From assembly GCA_029747015.1 (NCBI GenBank), contig JAKOGI010000538.1, positions 279,001 to 343,000 on the forward strand: a DNA stretch of 64,000 nucleotides, given 5' to 3'. The stretch comes from Carnegiea gigantea. Taxonomy: Eukaryota > Streptophyta > Magnoliopsida > Caryophyllales > Cactaceae. The position numbers and the translations under genes are program-made. Of the stretch, positions 1-11,825 are shown in pieces (positions within the stretch are counted from its first letter, which is position 1; each line of letters starts with the position of its first letter). The notes under the pieces were generated by a model. It saw only the letters and a program-made list of their open reading frames with translations. It searched no databases and was not told the origin of the DNA.

Positions 1-94
1 ATCTCATTCAATTTAATAACAATATTAACTTACCTTTTTGTGTGCTAGGAGATTTTAATGAAGTACTACACTCGTCTAAAAAAAGTAGGGGGCA
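1..94 (+). pseudogene. L1-type LINE ORF2, endonuclease fragment (piece 1 of 4)
   Basis: Around positions 40-90 the plus strand reads GDFNEVLHSSKKSRG, the conserved block of the apurinic-like endonuclease at the N-terminus of plant L1 (non-LTR) ORF2 proteins, where GDFNE is nearly invariant. The frame stops abruptly at 95, where an LTR retrotransposon begins, and the same domain resumes at about 5,673. This is the first of four pieces of one LINE. The LINE starts upstream of the window. The copy is dead: later pieces carry stops and frameshifts. Confidence 0.75.
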
Positions 95-1376
95 TGTGAT
101 AGGGCTGCAAGCACACGGTGGCGTTGTAGCAAATTAAGGTCGCTCCCATAGAGATTAGACCAAACTATCGAGTTATATTCCCTCAAGATAAGCTAAGCGG
201 ATTAAAATTTGACGTTGAAGTTAAGCTATTCTACTATCTAATCTAATGGATAAATATTCAAGGAATTAAATCAACTATGCAATTACCCGGTTCCAGAATA
301 GATCAAATACCTTCTCTTTAATTAGGAAACTTCAAGACCGATAATTGAGGTATCGCAACCCCCTTTCGAGGTGGAGTGAAATACCTAAATCAAATGAATC
401 ATCAATTGTCATAGATTCTAGATTACTTTAGGTTAATTAGGCACATGATCATCATTTTAGGTCTCTCGATCGGTAATGCTTTCTCAAGACATCACACAAT
501 CTAGTCAAGCCTGGTGATTGCAACATCATATTTCATCTTTCAGTTCTTTATCTAATATCTAATTCAAGTGAGGTGACGATCAAACTTCTTACAAGCAATT
601 CAAGCTCTAGACTCGATGAAATGAATCTAACAATTCATAAGCGCACCAAACAATTAACTCAAGAACACCTATAAATGCATGTTCAACATCAACCTATGTT
701 TTAAAACTACAAATTAACATGAATTACATACTCTAATCTATCAATCTAGCAAGCAATGAATCCAATAGAGAAAACAGAAGAGAAGGGAAAGAATTTCTCA
801 GCTCGAACGTGAGCGAATCTCCCTCTTCTACTTGCTCTCCCTCGCTCTAAAAAAATGGAGTCTAACTTCTAACCAAATGGTGCAATCTTGTTGAAATGGG
901 ATGCATAAGACTACTTATATGCCGTGAAAATCAACGCTAAAAACAATCAAAATGCACAAGAGCCGAATAGTTGCGAAGAAAACAAACAGTCACGGGGGAA
1001 AAGATCCATCACGGATTGACTGTAGCGCACTACACGAATCGTGGGCACCACCATGGTCAGACCGTGGTGCCCACTAGCATGTTTTCTCTCTTGATTCATC
1101 TGCTGCTTCTTCCTGGAGCTTTATATACTGTGGTACTGACCATGATGTGCATGTGCCGGGTGTCTTTGAGCCTTTTTTTTGCAACCTCCTTTGATCCACA
1201 AGGCTTGAAAAATCATAATTCTACTCAAATAACTTACCTCACAAAGTCAAAATCTACAAACACAACCAAAACCAAGCATAATAGTAGAAATAAGGCATAA
1301 ATCATACAATTAAGCAGAGTAATGCCCTAAAATGACTCCCAAATGCTTATGAAATCCTATGTAAATACGACATTCA
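95..1376 (-). repeat. 3' LTR of gag-only element 1
   Basis: This block aligns along its whole length with 4,348-5,672, for example the matching pair at 101-300 and 4,351-4,560. On the minus strand it begins TGAATGTC at 1,376 and ends near TATCACA at 95. A TATA-like box (GCATATAAGTAG on the minus strand) lies near 912-923. Further upstream in the minus direction, at about 1,045-1,080, is a dyad with arms GTGGGCACCA and TGGTGCCCAC. The ends are placed from the alignment and may be off by a few bases. Confidence 0.75.
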
Positions 1377-3248
1377 TTGCTCCACCACTGTTAAACTTTT
1401 GCTTGTCCTCAAGCAGACACTAGACAAGACCATCAAGGGGAGATGCATTTAGGATTCGAAAAGACAACAACCTCTTTAGACTAGGAAAGGGATAGCACAT
1501 CACAAGTAAGAATGCCAGTCGACAGCAACCCTAAATAATGCGCAAAATATTTCAAAATCAGGAGAAAGAAAATGTTGTCAAAGAAGTATACGACCACAAG
1601 CTCGACATCAAACTTGATCACCCTAAGAAACCGCAAAGCACATCATGCAAGTACATGGGACTAATTAGAGCCAAAGGGACCAACAAAACCTCACTTTTCG
1701 GAAAAGTGAATCACTCCTACTCATGTGTTTGAAATATAACATACGTTCACTTAAGATTCATTCCAAGATGCAATCTACCATATGCTGAAAGACCCTTAAA
1801 TTCTCCACCACTAGGATGCAATGTGCACATGACAGTCAAGATGACATTACATGGAATAAATTTGGGCAATGTGAAGCTATTTAGCCAAGTGACTAGAAAG
1901 CAACCAACAATGCACCAAAAAACCATGAAGTTAATCAACTCTCCAAACTCCAATAATGCAATAAACATACTCCAATATATCATGTAGAAAATGAGTTGAT
2001 AAAGAAAGGAACTCAAGCTATTTACATGCCCCATGCCAATCACTTATTCATTTTTTTAATTTTCCTTTTTTGTTCCCCTTTTTTCTCAACATGACTTTTT
2101 CTTCCCTTTTTTTCCTTTTTTTCCTTTTTTGGGGAAATGAAATGGAAATTACAATTATTGAAAGGTAATGAAAATTTCAATTATTGAAAGCCATGGGGTC
2201 TCAAATTAATGAAAATTTCAATTCTTGAAAGGCATGGCATCTCAAATTATCAACTCACAACCTAACACATATACACACAACCCAAATAAGAGGAAAACAC
2301 AACTAAATGCTTAATAGCATCAATCTCTCAATAAACCAACGCACCAAAGCCACCTTAAACTTAATTATCCCTAAAACCGCCAACTACATGCATGAACTAA
2401 CGCTCCATAGACGTGACTTAAAGGTTAGGAATATGTGTATATGGCCAAGAGCTAATATGAAGTGTTCTCAACAAAGACAGATATAAGCTTAAAGGGGCTA
2501 GCAAAGGAAATAAATATATAGCACATGGGTAGACTATTTGATTATGTGGCCAAAGTGTTCAAAGAAAGAACACCTCTGTCGTATCATCAACTATGTACAT
2601 GTTAATGTGGTTTTGAACAAGAGTCTAGGCAAGTTTTAGAGATGCAGCTTGGAAGAGTCACAGACATAAAAGAAAATAAGACTAAATATAATGATTAGTT
2701 CCAATAAGGCTCAAAGTCTTACGGGATATCTACCAAAGTCTCAGTTAGCCCATAAAATGAAGCCCATATACCAACACCAGTGCTAAGCACTCGAAGGATA
2801 CAGTAGTTCTTAATCAAGATAAGGGTTCAAAACTAGAAATATTTACAAAACATTCACAAATTTTAGCACCAAAAGGGATTACATATCATAAGTTACTTGA
2901 GCTCATGAAAACTAAAGTTCCTAGTAGAGCATCATCTGTGGCATCCCAATTTAATCCACACCATCTCTACATACATGCAATCCTATATGAAAACCTAAAT
3001 GCAACTAAATGCAACAGACTAGTGCAAACATAAAGAAACCTAAAACTACATGCTTTAAAAAGTATGCAAACTAAAAACCAAAAATAGAAAACATGAAATG
3101 ACCATTCCCCATGCTTAGATAAAGTATTATTATTCAAGTAAAGAAAGTAAGAGTAGGGAAAGTGAGCAAAACATAACAATCTCACCAGGTTAGGTGTTGG
3201 ATGGACCTAAGCTAAGACCTCCTCGCAAATGAGGAAATGAAGCATCAG

Positions 3249-4214
3249 TCACAACTTAGAAAATACAACGTAAGAGGCAACAACCAAAATCACACCAAAG
3301 ATAATAAATATCCCCTTAACCTTACCAAAGGGCTCATAAAAGTCATGGGAAGGATTAAAGAATACACTCCACACGATTTTCCTAGGCAGGTCCTCTAGGC
3401 ATACACAATAAGGGTCAATGGAGGGATCATCCTCGAAGACACAATCATTAATATTCCTACCAAGCATATTAGACATGTTATCCTCATAGTCCAAATCAAT
3501 AGTAGCATTACAAATCATACGATTATCAATAGGCATATCAATATAATACTCGGGGGAAGGAGAGGGTTGTGAACACATAGGGGAAATATAAAAATGATCA
3601 AGAGGATTAGAAAGAATACTGTCATTAAAACCAAGCTTAGAAAACTTCTCATGCACAAACACATTAGGTGACCCCTCCAAAGGAGTCTTAGCTAGATCAT
3701 GCATCTCATCTAAAGTATCTTTTGACTCCAAACATGCATCAGCAATACTAAATCTAGCAACTCCCTGAAAAAACTCACCTACCTCGAGCCTGTGCAATGA
3801 GCTAAAGTGAAGGATGAATCATGTAAGGTAGAGCATAGCATGCATAATAAGAACATGAATTTATAGCATGGTTAGAAGAACTGCACTAGGCACACGAAAA
3901 AGGTGTATAATAAGATCTAGCTAGAATGCACAAGGATCAAGGAATGGATATTTATAAACACGACTAACCTTCTCAAACTCAAATAAATCCTAAGCAATCC
4001 ACTCAAGCAAGTTTCATGCTTCATCAACGCTTTTATCAAGAAAACCCTAATACTCTAGAGGAGCTTGGGTCTCACTATTCACACCCTCATCAACAATGTC
4101 CAAAATCTCCAATATATCCACACAATAACCACTTTGAGTAAGAAAAACATTTAATTGTTTAAAATACCTCCAAAACAACTCATGCTCGAAATAAGAGAAA
4201 TGGAAAATTACCAT
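3249..4214 (-). pseudogene. Broken gag-like gene of gag-only element 1
   Basis: Translation from an ATG at 4,214 on the minus strand follows the start of the intact gag-like protein at 61,186: an HE.ELFW-type start, then a CGYC-like block, then DEA...LLEW. Stops and shifts break it between about 4,060 and 3,800, and the zinc-knuckle region is not recognisable. The last 182 codons (3,249-3,797) are open and align with the C-terminal half of the 61-kb protein: EVGE.F, CLES..T..E.HDL, PSPSP.Y....PID, DP..DPY....E and DF....FG..K. That conservation shows the acidic C-terminal half belongs to the family protein. It is a pseudogene here. Confidence 0.75.
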
Positions 4215-4323
4215 TGCTTTTTTCTCTCGAACCTTTTGAAAATTTTTTATTTAAAATTTTCACTCAAAGAAAAATAAAATACTTAGTCAAACCTATCGAG
4301 AAAACCATAATATTTGACACTAG

Positions 4324-4343
4324 TTCCTAGCAACGACGTCAAA
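4324..4343 (-). other. Degenerate primer-binding site of gag-only element 1
   Basis: The minus strand reads TTGACGTCGTTGCTAGGAA just inside the 5' LTR. It differs at a few positions from TGGCGCCGTTGCCGGGGA, the complement of the 3' end of plant tRNA-Asp, which is intact in the sister element at 61,084. The position next to the LTR fixes the element's orientation. Confidence 0.65.
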
Positions 4344-4347
4344 AACA

Positions 4348-5672
4348 TGGTAGGGCTACAAGCGCACGGTGGTGTTGAAACAAATCAAGATTAATCCTAT
4401 AGAGACTAGATCAAGCTAATGGGTTATATTCCCTAAAGATAAGCTAAGAAGATTAAAATTTGAGATTAAAATTAAGCTATTCTACTATCTAATCTAATGG
4501 ATAAATATTTAAGGAATTAAGTCAACCAAGAAATTACCCGGTTTAAGAATAGCTCAAGCACTTTCTCTATGATTACGAAATTTCAAGACTGATAATTGAG
4601 ATATCGCAACCCTCTTTCAAGGTGGAGTGAAATACCCAAACCAAATCAATCATCAGTTGTCATGGATTGTCGACTAGTTTAGGTTCATTAGGCACATGAT
4701 TATCATCTTAGGTCTCTCGATCGATAATTCTTTCTTAAGACATCAAACAGTCTAGTCAAGTTTGGTAGTTGGAGCATCATATTTCACCTTTCAGTATTTC
4801 ATCCAATATCTAATTCCAGTAAGATGGCGATTAAACTTCTTACAAACAATTCAAACTCCAGACTCGATGAAATGAACCAACAATTCATAAGTGCACCAAA
4901 CAATCAATTCACGAACACAGGCAAACGCAAGTTCAACATTAATCCCAAGTTGTAAAATTACAAATTAATATGAATTACATAATCTAATCTATCAATCTAG
5001 TAGGCACTATACCTAATAGAGAAAAAAGAAGAGAAGGGAAAGAATTGCTCAATTCGAATGCGCGCCTGAATTCGTCGATTACAAACCTGATCCCACTTCC
5101 TTGCGAATCTCCCACTTCTACTTGCTCTCCCTCGCTTTAAAAATGGAGTCTAATTCCTAACTAAATGGTGGAACCTTGTTGAAATGGGATGCATAAGACT
5201 AGGTATATATTGTGAAAATCAACACAGAAAACTGTCAAAATGCGCAAAAGCAGAACAATCGTGAAGAAACACAAGCAGTCAAGGGGGAAAAGATCCACCA
5301 CGGACTGATCATATGGCATCCCATGGATTTTGGGCACACAACGGTAAGACCTTGGTGCCTTCTACCACAGTTGTTCTCTCTTGATTCATCTGTGCTTCTT
5401 TCTGGAGCTTATATACCATGGTGCTGACCATGATGTGTCCATGCTGGGTGTCTTTGGGCTTCTTTTACTACCTTATTTGATCCACAAGGCTTCAAAAATC
5501 ATCATCCTACTCACATAACTTGGCTTACAAAGTTAAAATCTGTAAACACTCTCGAAACAAGTGAAACCAATCATAATAGTAGACATAAGTTCTTATATCA
5601 TACAATTAAGCACAATAATGCCATAAAATGACTCCTAAACTCTCATGAAATCCAACGCAAGTATGACATTAA
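4348..5672 (-). repeat. 5' LTR of gag-only element 1
   Basis: Partner of 95-1,376. Small indels and many substitutions separate the two, so the insertion is old. The minus-strand end at 4,348 lies a few bases from a degenerate primer-binding site. The palindromic cluster seen in the 3' LTR is eroded here (about 5,300-5,370), although the GGGCAC...GTGCC pieces are still recognisable. ORFs inside this LTR are not coding. Confidence 0.72.
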
Positions 5673-6862
5673 TATGCACAGAACTAGGTATATCTAGGCT
5701 TCCTAGACTGAATGAATTTCTTGTGTATTGTAAAGGTCTTGATGCTAATGTGCAAGGAAAGATCTTCACTTTGAAAATGACTTTGCATGATAAACACATT
5801 TACGAGAAGTTGGACCGAGTCATTTTTAGGGACGATGGCCTTTAACTCTTTCCTAATTATATCGGGACCAATGGTCCCTTCACCTATTCTGATTGTTCTT
5901 ATGTTTATGTAAACACAGAATCTACCCATCTCCCTAGAAATGGCACGAACTTCAGATACTAGCACTAATGGCCCAATATCAGGACACGCATTGTCTAGTT
6001 AAAAAAAATTGGAAACTGTCTTTATTAGGCACACCATGTATTGCATTGTTCAGGAACTAGAAAAAAATCAAACTAGATCTCAATCTAGTAGGAAACGCAC
6101 ATTTGGAAATTTTAAGCAAATACTCAAAAGAAATACTAGCAAATTAATGCTGATAGAGCAAAAACTTGTGCCTCAGCCTAATAATGCCCTTCTTAATAAT
6201 TGGCACTATAGACTTAGGAAACAGCGCGAGAAAATGCATTTGTTTAACTAGAAATATCGGGGAAGAATGGGGCGAAAGGAATGGTTAGTTGATGTTGACA
6301 TAAACTCCTAATATTTCCATCAATCGCTGAAAGCCAGAAAATCACGTTCCACTATTGATACGATCAAATATTTATCAAGAGTTTGAGTGGATGATGCTAT
6401 CTAGATTCAAAAACTTTTTGTTCATGATTTCACCACACGTTTTAAGTCAACATAAGGTAATTCTACTATTGATGTTGATCTCCAGGTAATGTAATCTTAA
6501 GAAGATTATGATAAATTAGTAAAACCTATTGAGGATTATGAAGTCAACTATGCAGTTTTTCAGATGGATAAAGTCAAGGCCCAAGGTTCAAATGGTTTTG
6601 GCGCAGTTTTTTTTTTTTCCAGGATTATTACTATGTTACTCAAAAAGAAGTTTGCCAGGCTATCAATTCATTCTTCCTAGATGGGAAGCTATTAAAGCAA
6701 ATCAACCATACGCTCATAGCTTTGATTTTGAAAGCTAACAACCTAACAACGATAGTGCAGTTTCATCTAATCAGTTTATACAATACCTTGTATAAGATCA
6801 TTGCTAAAATTTTGGTGAACAGAATGCGACCACTGCTTGGAAAAATTATTGCTCCTGTATAG
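5673..6862 (+). pseudogene. L1-type LINE ORF2, end of endonuclease and start of reverse transcriptase (piece 2 of 4)
   Basis: The piece opens with the C-terminal endonuclease signature (FTL...IYEKLDR, then FPN and a degenerate SDH region). It continues through a linker resembling W...DRNTKFFH of plant L1 elements. Next come KAQGSNGF (normally KAPGPDGF) near 6,570-6,600 and ISLYNTLYKIIAKILVNRM at about 6,771-6,828, part of the conserved RT fingers. Several in-frame stops and shifts are present, and a run of T at 6,608 disrupts the frame. The piece ends in the duplicated pentamer TATAG (6,858-6,862) where a solo LTR begins. Confidence 0.85.
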
Positions 6863-7759
6863 TGTAACACCCGGGATTTTATCCCCTTCGATAAGCCGAT
6901 TCATATCGTTATAAATTGAACTAATATTGATGAAGTCTGCCCGAGTGCTGGTTTTATTGAAAGGAATATTAGTATTCTCATTATTATTAGTTTTATTGGT
7001 ATTAAGGATTATTATCGGGCACTACATTAAACAGATTTCCGAATACGACTAAAATGTCGAACTGTGAGAACTATCCTGCAATTTATTGAATCGAACCTTA
7101 ATATAATCAAAAGGTGAATAATCGACCGATGATTATATTAATGGTTACAGTTCAAGAATTGGAGGTCGGAAAATTGGATTTATGGTACAGTAGGTTGGTG
7201 TTATTATCAGTTAGTCGCAAAAACAAAAGAGAAGGAAAAAAAAATTAAAAAGGGGACGAAGGCCCCTTCTTTTCGGATAAGGATCGGGAAACCAGAGGGG
7301 GGCTTCTTGACCCCCTGCCCCGTGCCACACCCACACACATGTCGGGAGAGGGTGAGGGAGGCCCCGAAGGTGTCGCCAGCAACCGGTCGATGTACGCCCG
7401 GCCGTCCCCACCCCGGTCGACACCCCAGTCGGGCCAGAGAGAGGCAGAGGCAGACGCAGGGGGGAAAACGGTTCCGCAGGAGGAGGTCGCCGGTGGTGTC
7501 TCGGTGGCTCCTCCACGGCCGCCGGCGGCGGCTGTTCGGCGGGAAGGCGGGAGACCAGCAGATGGGGAGCAAAGGGGCGAACCGAGCCCGCATCGAGCCA
7601 CCCAAATCGAACCCTAAAACGGGTCCCTTAGCTTGGATTCGAGGTGGGTTTCCTCTTCCGTCTATTTATTATTAATTTCGATGAAAGTTTATCAATTATA
7701 GTTCGTTCAAGTTGAATGGGAACTGATTATTAGTGACTTGAGAAAACTGTAGCGTAAAC

Positions 7760-8123
7760 TGAATGATGCCTTGTGGATATATATATATCTTGATCGCACT
7801 GAGCAACAGTTTATCGATTATATATATAGTTTATCGATTATATTGATTATATGAAATTTATCCGATTATCTATAGTTTATCGAATTGGAATCGGTTATAT
7901 GAGGGTATAACGTTTATCGATTTATATAAAGTTTAACGTTTATCGATTTATATGAAGTATCGATTTATATGAAGTTTATCGATTTATCGATTTATATGAA
8001 GTTTATCGATTTGTGGATTTATATGAAGTTTAGCGATTTATCAATTTAAATGAAGTTTAGCGATTGATCGATTGTTTGAAGTTTAGTGATTAGATATAGT
8101 CTATCGATTATATGAAGTTTATC

Positions 8124-8192
<69 letters not shown>

Positions 8193-8400
8193 TAGTTTAT
8201 TGATTATATGTCGCTTATCGATTATAGAGAATTATTGATTGTATAAAGTTTATCGATTTATATGTGGTTTATTGATTTTCTAAAGCTTATTAATTTATAC
8301 ATAGTTTATTAATTATATAATGAATAGTTTATTGATTATTTAAAGCTATCGACTATGTAAAACTTGTCGGCTATATATATACCTCATTGATTACATGTAT
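7760..8400. repeat. Degenerate short tandem repeats with (AT)n core, inside the solo LTR
   Basis: Variants of TTTATCGATTTATATGAAG recur about every 17-22 bases. They are interrupted at about 8,126-8,181 by an (AT)n tract followed by a few CA units. This is a local expansion in the LTR with no coding potential. Confidence 0.75.
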
Positions 8401-8667
8401 TCATCATTTATAATGCTTGTACAGAAATGATATAGTTATGAATACTTAATTACCTAATTCCTAAATGCTTCTAAATGTTTTATCGGTCGCATGTTTCATT
8501 GACAAGTCATTGGTAATGAATAACCCTAAATCATCGGATCGATGAGATTAAGTAATAAGCATAGGTTACATTGCATGAATTGGATTTTTAGTGTAACCAA
8601 CCCAGTATCCCTGTTAAAAGTTACATAGAACTTCAACTTCCATGTATCAAAGTTCAATGTTTATTAC

Positions 8668-9010
8668 TCTGTCAGTAGGCAGAGACTTCAGAGTTCAGTG
8701 TTTCATAGTTCTGCCAATAGGCAGAAGTTTCAAAGTCCAAAGTTCATAGTTCTGCCACTAGGCAGAAGTTTCAAAGTCCAAAGTTCAAGTTCATAGCTTT
8801 GCCAATAGGCAGAAGTTTCAAAGTTCCAAGTTCATAGTTCTGCTGATAGACAGAAGTTCCAAGGTGCAGCATTTATAGCTCTGTCAGTTCGCAGATGATT
8901 CAAAGTATAACATTTCATACGTATAGTCTTATCAAATATTTCATAGTTCATCAATTGTGTTACAATTTTATAGTTCTACCAACAGGTAGAGAATTTAAAA
9001 TTTATCTATC
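8668..9010. repeat. ~41-47 bp tandem repeats carrying a small hairpin, inside the solo LTR
   Basis: Six to seven imperfect copies of a unit built on CTGCCAATAGGCAG, followed by AAGTTTCAAAGTCC and a short AT-rich spacer. CTGCC and GGCAG can pair, so each copy contains a five-base-pair hairpin stem. The pairing is largely kept when the loop varies (AATA, ACTA), and the last copies (CTACC...GGTAG) show compensating changes. Confidence 0.7.
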
Positions 9011-10112
9011 CTACAATTCCACCAACAAGCATATAGAGATCCTACCAATCACATGACATAGTATCTGTTTCGCCGTATGGTTATTGTTCCATGTTTTAGC
9101 AAGGAAATTTACTCCTATATATGACTTGTCACTGTATGTGGTAGTGGAATCATGGGTGTGGTGATTTCCTTGGCTTGAGCATAACGATGGTTTTAGTATC
9201 ATTACTAAACTCATATAGCTTATTGCTTGATAGCTTCTTCAATGAAGTTTAATGACTATATACAACATCAATTATATGTACGGAAATAAGCCTCAATAAT
9301 ATACGGAGCAATGTATATAAAGTTTTAGTGATTTTCGTAACAGATATCCTAGCAAGTGATATTTATGGGTTAAACTCCTCGATTTACATTGTGTTTATGC
9401 GTTCATATGAATGTCCCACAGAAGTTTATTAAGTGTAGCTACTTTCAAGTTTAAGTAGGTGGTGCAAAGGCTATTTCTCTTGCATTGTGATTGGAATATA
9501 CTGTACGATTGGTGAGTTCTTCAAAGAAAAGGAATTACGAACAGTTGTCGTAAGTTATTATTGTATTTAAGTATTGTTTTAGGAAAAGGGATTATCCACT
9601 GAGCGATGATTGCTCATTCCCATTTTTTATTATTCTCTTTCTAGGTTTCTGAAATAATAGGTAAAAGTGGGTTCACGTAAGCTGAAATAGGGTCATTGCT
9701 ATCCTAAGAGTAAAGCTATGAGCTTGTATGTGAACTGCAAAATGTATTATGATGGAACAACGTGTAATTTCAGCTCTTGTGTGCCTGTATTGCATTTCAT
9801 TTAGAGTCGCTCTGTAAGGCCGCGTGAGCCACCATCTAAGTTGCCCAGGGCTGTACTTTTCATTGTTCATTTGTTTAAGCATTGAACTGTGCTGGTTGTG
9901 ATGCTCCGGGTGGGTGGCCCGTAGAGCTGTGAACTCCGGCAGATAGCCGTGGAGTTAGTTAGCTTTTATTGTTCTCTTTTTTAGTGCAAGGAATTTATTG
10001 TAAGGCTTTAAACCTAGGAAATGGTCAAATTTCAGGGGAAACTCTGTCCGTTTCATCTCTGGATTTAAAGAAAAACGCTAATACTCCTGGGCATAGGGTT
10101 GGGGGCGTTACA

Positions 10113-10455
10113 TATAGAGTGCTTTTGTACCAAAACGGTCTATCCATGATAATATAATATTGACACATGATATCATGAACAAGTTTAGCTCTATGAAGGG
10201 GAAAAAATCCTGGGTCACACTCAAATTCGATGTGGAAATGCCTATGATAGATTAGAGTGGAACTTCCTGTTTGAAGGACCCAGACAATTGGGGTCCCATC
10301 CAAATTTGGATTACTTCGATCCTGCAATATGTCACTGTAGTGTCTTATTTAATTATTGTTAATGATGAAGTATATGCCTTCTTCACACCACCTGGAGGGT
10401 TACGCCAGGCTGATACATTGTCACCTTGCCTTTTTCTAATATATATATGGAAGTA
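10113..10455 (+). pseudogene. L1-type LINE ORF2, central reverse transcriptase (piece 3 of 4)
   Basis: Directly after the duplicated TATAG the frame reads SAFVPKRSIHDNI, the plant L1 block Q-SAF-V-GR-I-DNI, then a KGKKSW..LKFD region and GGLRQADTLSPCLF, which corresponds to RT motif GLRQGDPLSPYLF. It ends in YMEV at the target duplication of the Mutator-like element at 10,456. Some frameshifts and substitutions are visible, for example a changed catalytic-region KAYD block. Confidence 0.87.
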
Positions 10456-11825
10456 GAGTTCCAAAAATATATTATCATTAAACTCTTACTTAAAGGTGTT
10501 AAATACCCCTCAACTTTAACAATGAGGCAAATGCCTCTTGACTTTATTATCCAATCTTATTTCTTTTCATTAATTAATGATGTGGCAAATTTAAAAAATG
10601 ACATGGCTTATTAAAATTATGTGGCTTTATTTAATGTATATTGTGTTAAATGTAATTTTTTTTAATCTAAAAACACAATCAAATTAAATATTATAAATGG
10701 TTTTCCTGGTTGCACCCCCAAAAAAGTCTTATGATTGAACAATATAATGCATCGTGTTTTTTCATACATTGTGTTGAGGCCAACAATAAATAAAGCAAAT
10801 TTTTTTTCCTTTCCCCTCTTAACATAAAAACCAGCTCAATAAGTCATCTAGGTAGATCGAAGTCTTTCCTTTCAATCTCATAATCTTATTTAGCTTGATA
10901 ACTTAACTTACAATTAGAAACATTTTAACAGGCAATATGAATTGTTCAAAAATTATTTTACGTATTGTCAAGTCAAATCCTGTTGGGGGCATGTATAAAA
11001 TTCAAAATTAACATATATAATTATTTTTATATAGAAGGGGGGAACAATCAACTATGTGTGAACGTAATTTCTAGATCATAGCATACGACATTTTTAAATT
11101 TTCATATGAAATTTATGTTTAATTAATCTTATAAACACAAGCATTTTTCTACCAAAAAAAGCATTTTAGTAATTTTTCAAGAAAGGTGGAAAAATTATCA
11201 AGAAATAAGAGAGTATAAAAAAAGTAGACAACAAAAAGGTGATGTGAGAGTGTGATGTGCTCGATTGATGGGAATGAATCCTCAATTTGTTTCAAGGAAG
11301 TCTATGAAATAATTCTACAGAAAAAAGAAAAAAAGAAAAAGAATAATCCACATATCTTTATGATCATTTAATGCTGTAATATTTTTCTAACTCAAGTATG
11401 ATGAAATTATGAATTTATCAATTAAATTAAAAAAATAAAAAAATTATATCATAAATTGACGGAAGTAGTTATCTTAATTCTACATTTCGAATACGAATTA
11501 CTAAAATACAATAATGTTGTCTAACCTGTACGATTTTGATTTGTCTTATATTTTATCACTGAATATAATTGTGTAAAGTAGACTATGTAACTTTTCTGGA
11601 CAAATTATTCAATCTATTTATGCAAGAACGTGCTTATTTAATTTTTTTTTTCTTTCCAAATCTTGCCATGTGACATTTTAGGGAAGCCGAATCATCAATC
11701 AACATAAAAAAATAAAATTAATAAAGTAACTCAATTAAATCAAGGGGTATTTACCTCATTTTTAAAGTTGAGGGGAATTTTGTTACATTGACCAAAAGTT
11801 TAAGGGCTTTTAATTTTTAGAACTC
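10456..11825. mobile_element. Non-autonomous Mutator-like element (1.37 kb) with long terminal inverted repeats
   Basis: The left end GAGTTCCAAAAAT and the right end (reverse complement GAGTTCTAAAAAT) open inverted repeats that can be followed for about 110-160 bp, including the shared CCCCTCAACTTTAA..ATGAGG. The element is flanked by an 11-bp direct repeat with one mismatch: ATATGGAAGTA at 10,445-10,455 and ATGTGGAAGTA at 11,826-11,836. Excising one copy restores the LINE RT frame. Long inverted repeats with a 9-11 bp duplication are the mark of MULEs. The interior is AT-rich with no transposase, so it needs a helper. It shows no captured gene that I recognise. Confidence 0.85.

Larger units (their letters stand above)
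95..5672 (-). mobile_element. Gag-only (TR-GAG-like) LTR retrotransposon 1, decayed, inserted in the LINE
   Basis: Two diverged direct repeats of about 1.3 kb (95-1,376 and 4,348-5,672) flank a 3 kb internal region. Read on the minus strand, the order is 5' LTR, a degenerate primer-binding site, a broken gag-like gene, about 1.9 kb of non-coding DNA, a purine-rich stretch near 1,377-1,400, and the 3' LTR. No protease, reverse transcriptase or integrase is visible, so the element was non-autonomous. It interrupts the LINE endonuclease frame between 94 and 5,673. I do not see a convincing target-site duplication; the flanks have diverged. Internal layout and gag match the element that starts at 59,674. 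The family name is an inference; the structure is seen directly. Confidence 0.8.
6863..10112. mobile_element. 3.25 kb solo LTR (long-LTR Ty3/Gypsy, possibly Tekay/Del-like)
   Basis: The 3,250-bp block starts TGTAACACCC and ends GGGCGTTACA, a short imperfect inverted terminal repeat of LTR type. It is bordered by a perfect 5-bp direct repeat, TATAG, at 6,858-6,862 and 10,113-10,117. Removing it joins the LINE reverse transcriptase frame. There is no internal coding region, no second LTR and no polymerase, so it is best read as a solo LTR left by recombination. The great length and the TGTAACACCC terminus fit chromoviruses of the Tekay/Del group, but that is inference. Inside are a GC-rich patch (7,245-7,640) and two families of short tandem repeats. 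The ORFs in the GC-rich patch overlap in several frames and are not credible genes. Confidence 0.82.

Noticed and set aside
1747..3185. ORFs of 72-98 codons between gag and 3' LTR of element 1
   Set aside because: They lie in the non-coding 3' internal region and have no counterpart in element 2.
89..5680. Target-site duplication for gag-only element 1
   Set aside because: Candidate pentamers at the two borders (GGGCA or GCATG against TATGC) do not match convincingly.
7207..7675. Five overlapping ORFs of 92-132 codons in the GC-rich patch
   Set aside because: High GC removes stops in all frames; the patch lies inside a solo LTR and the peptides show no motif.
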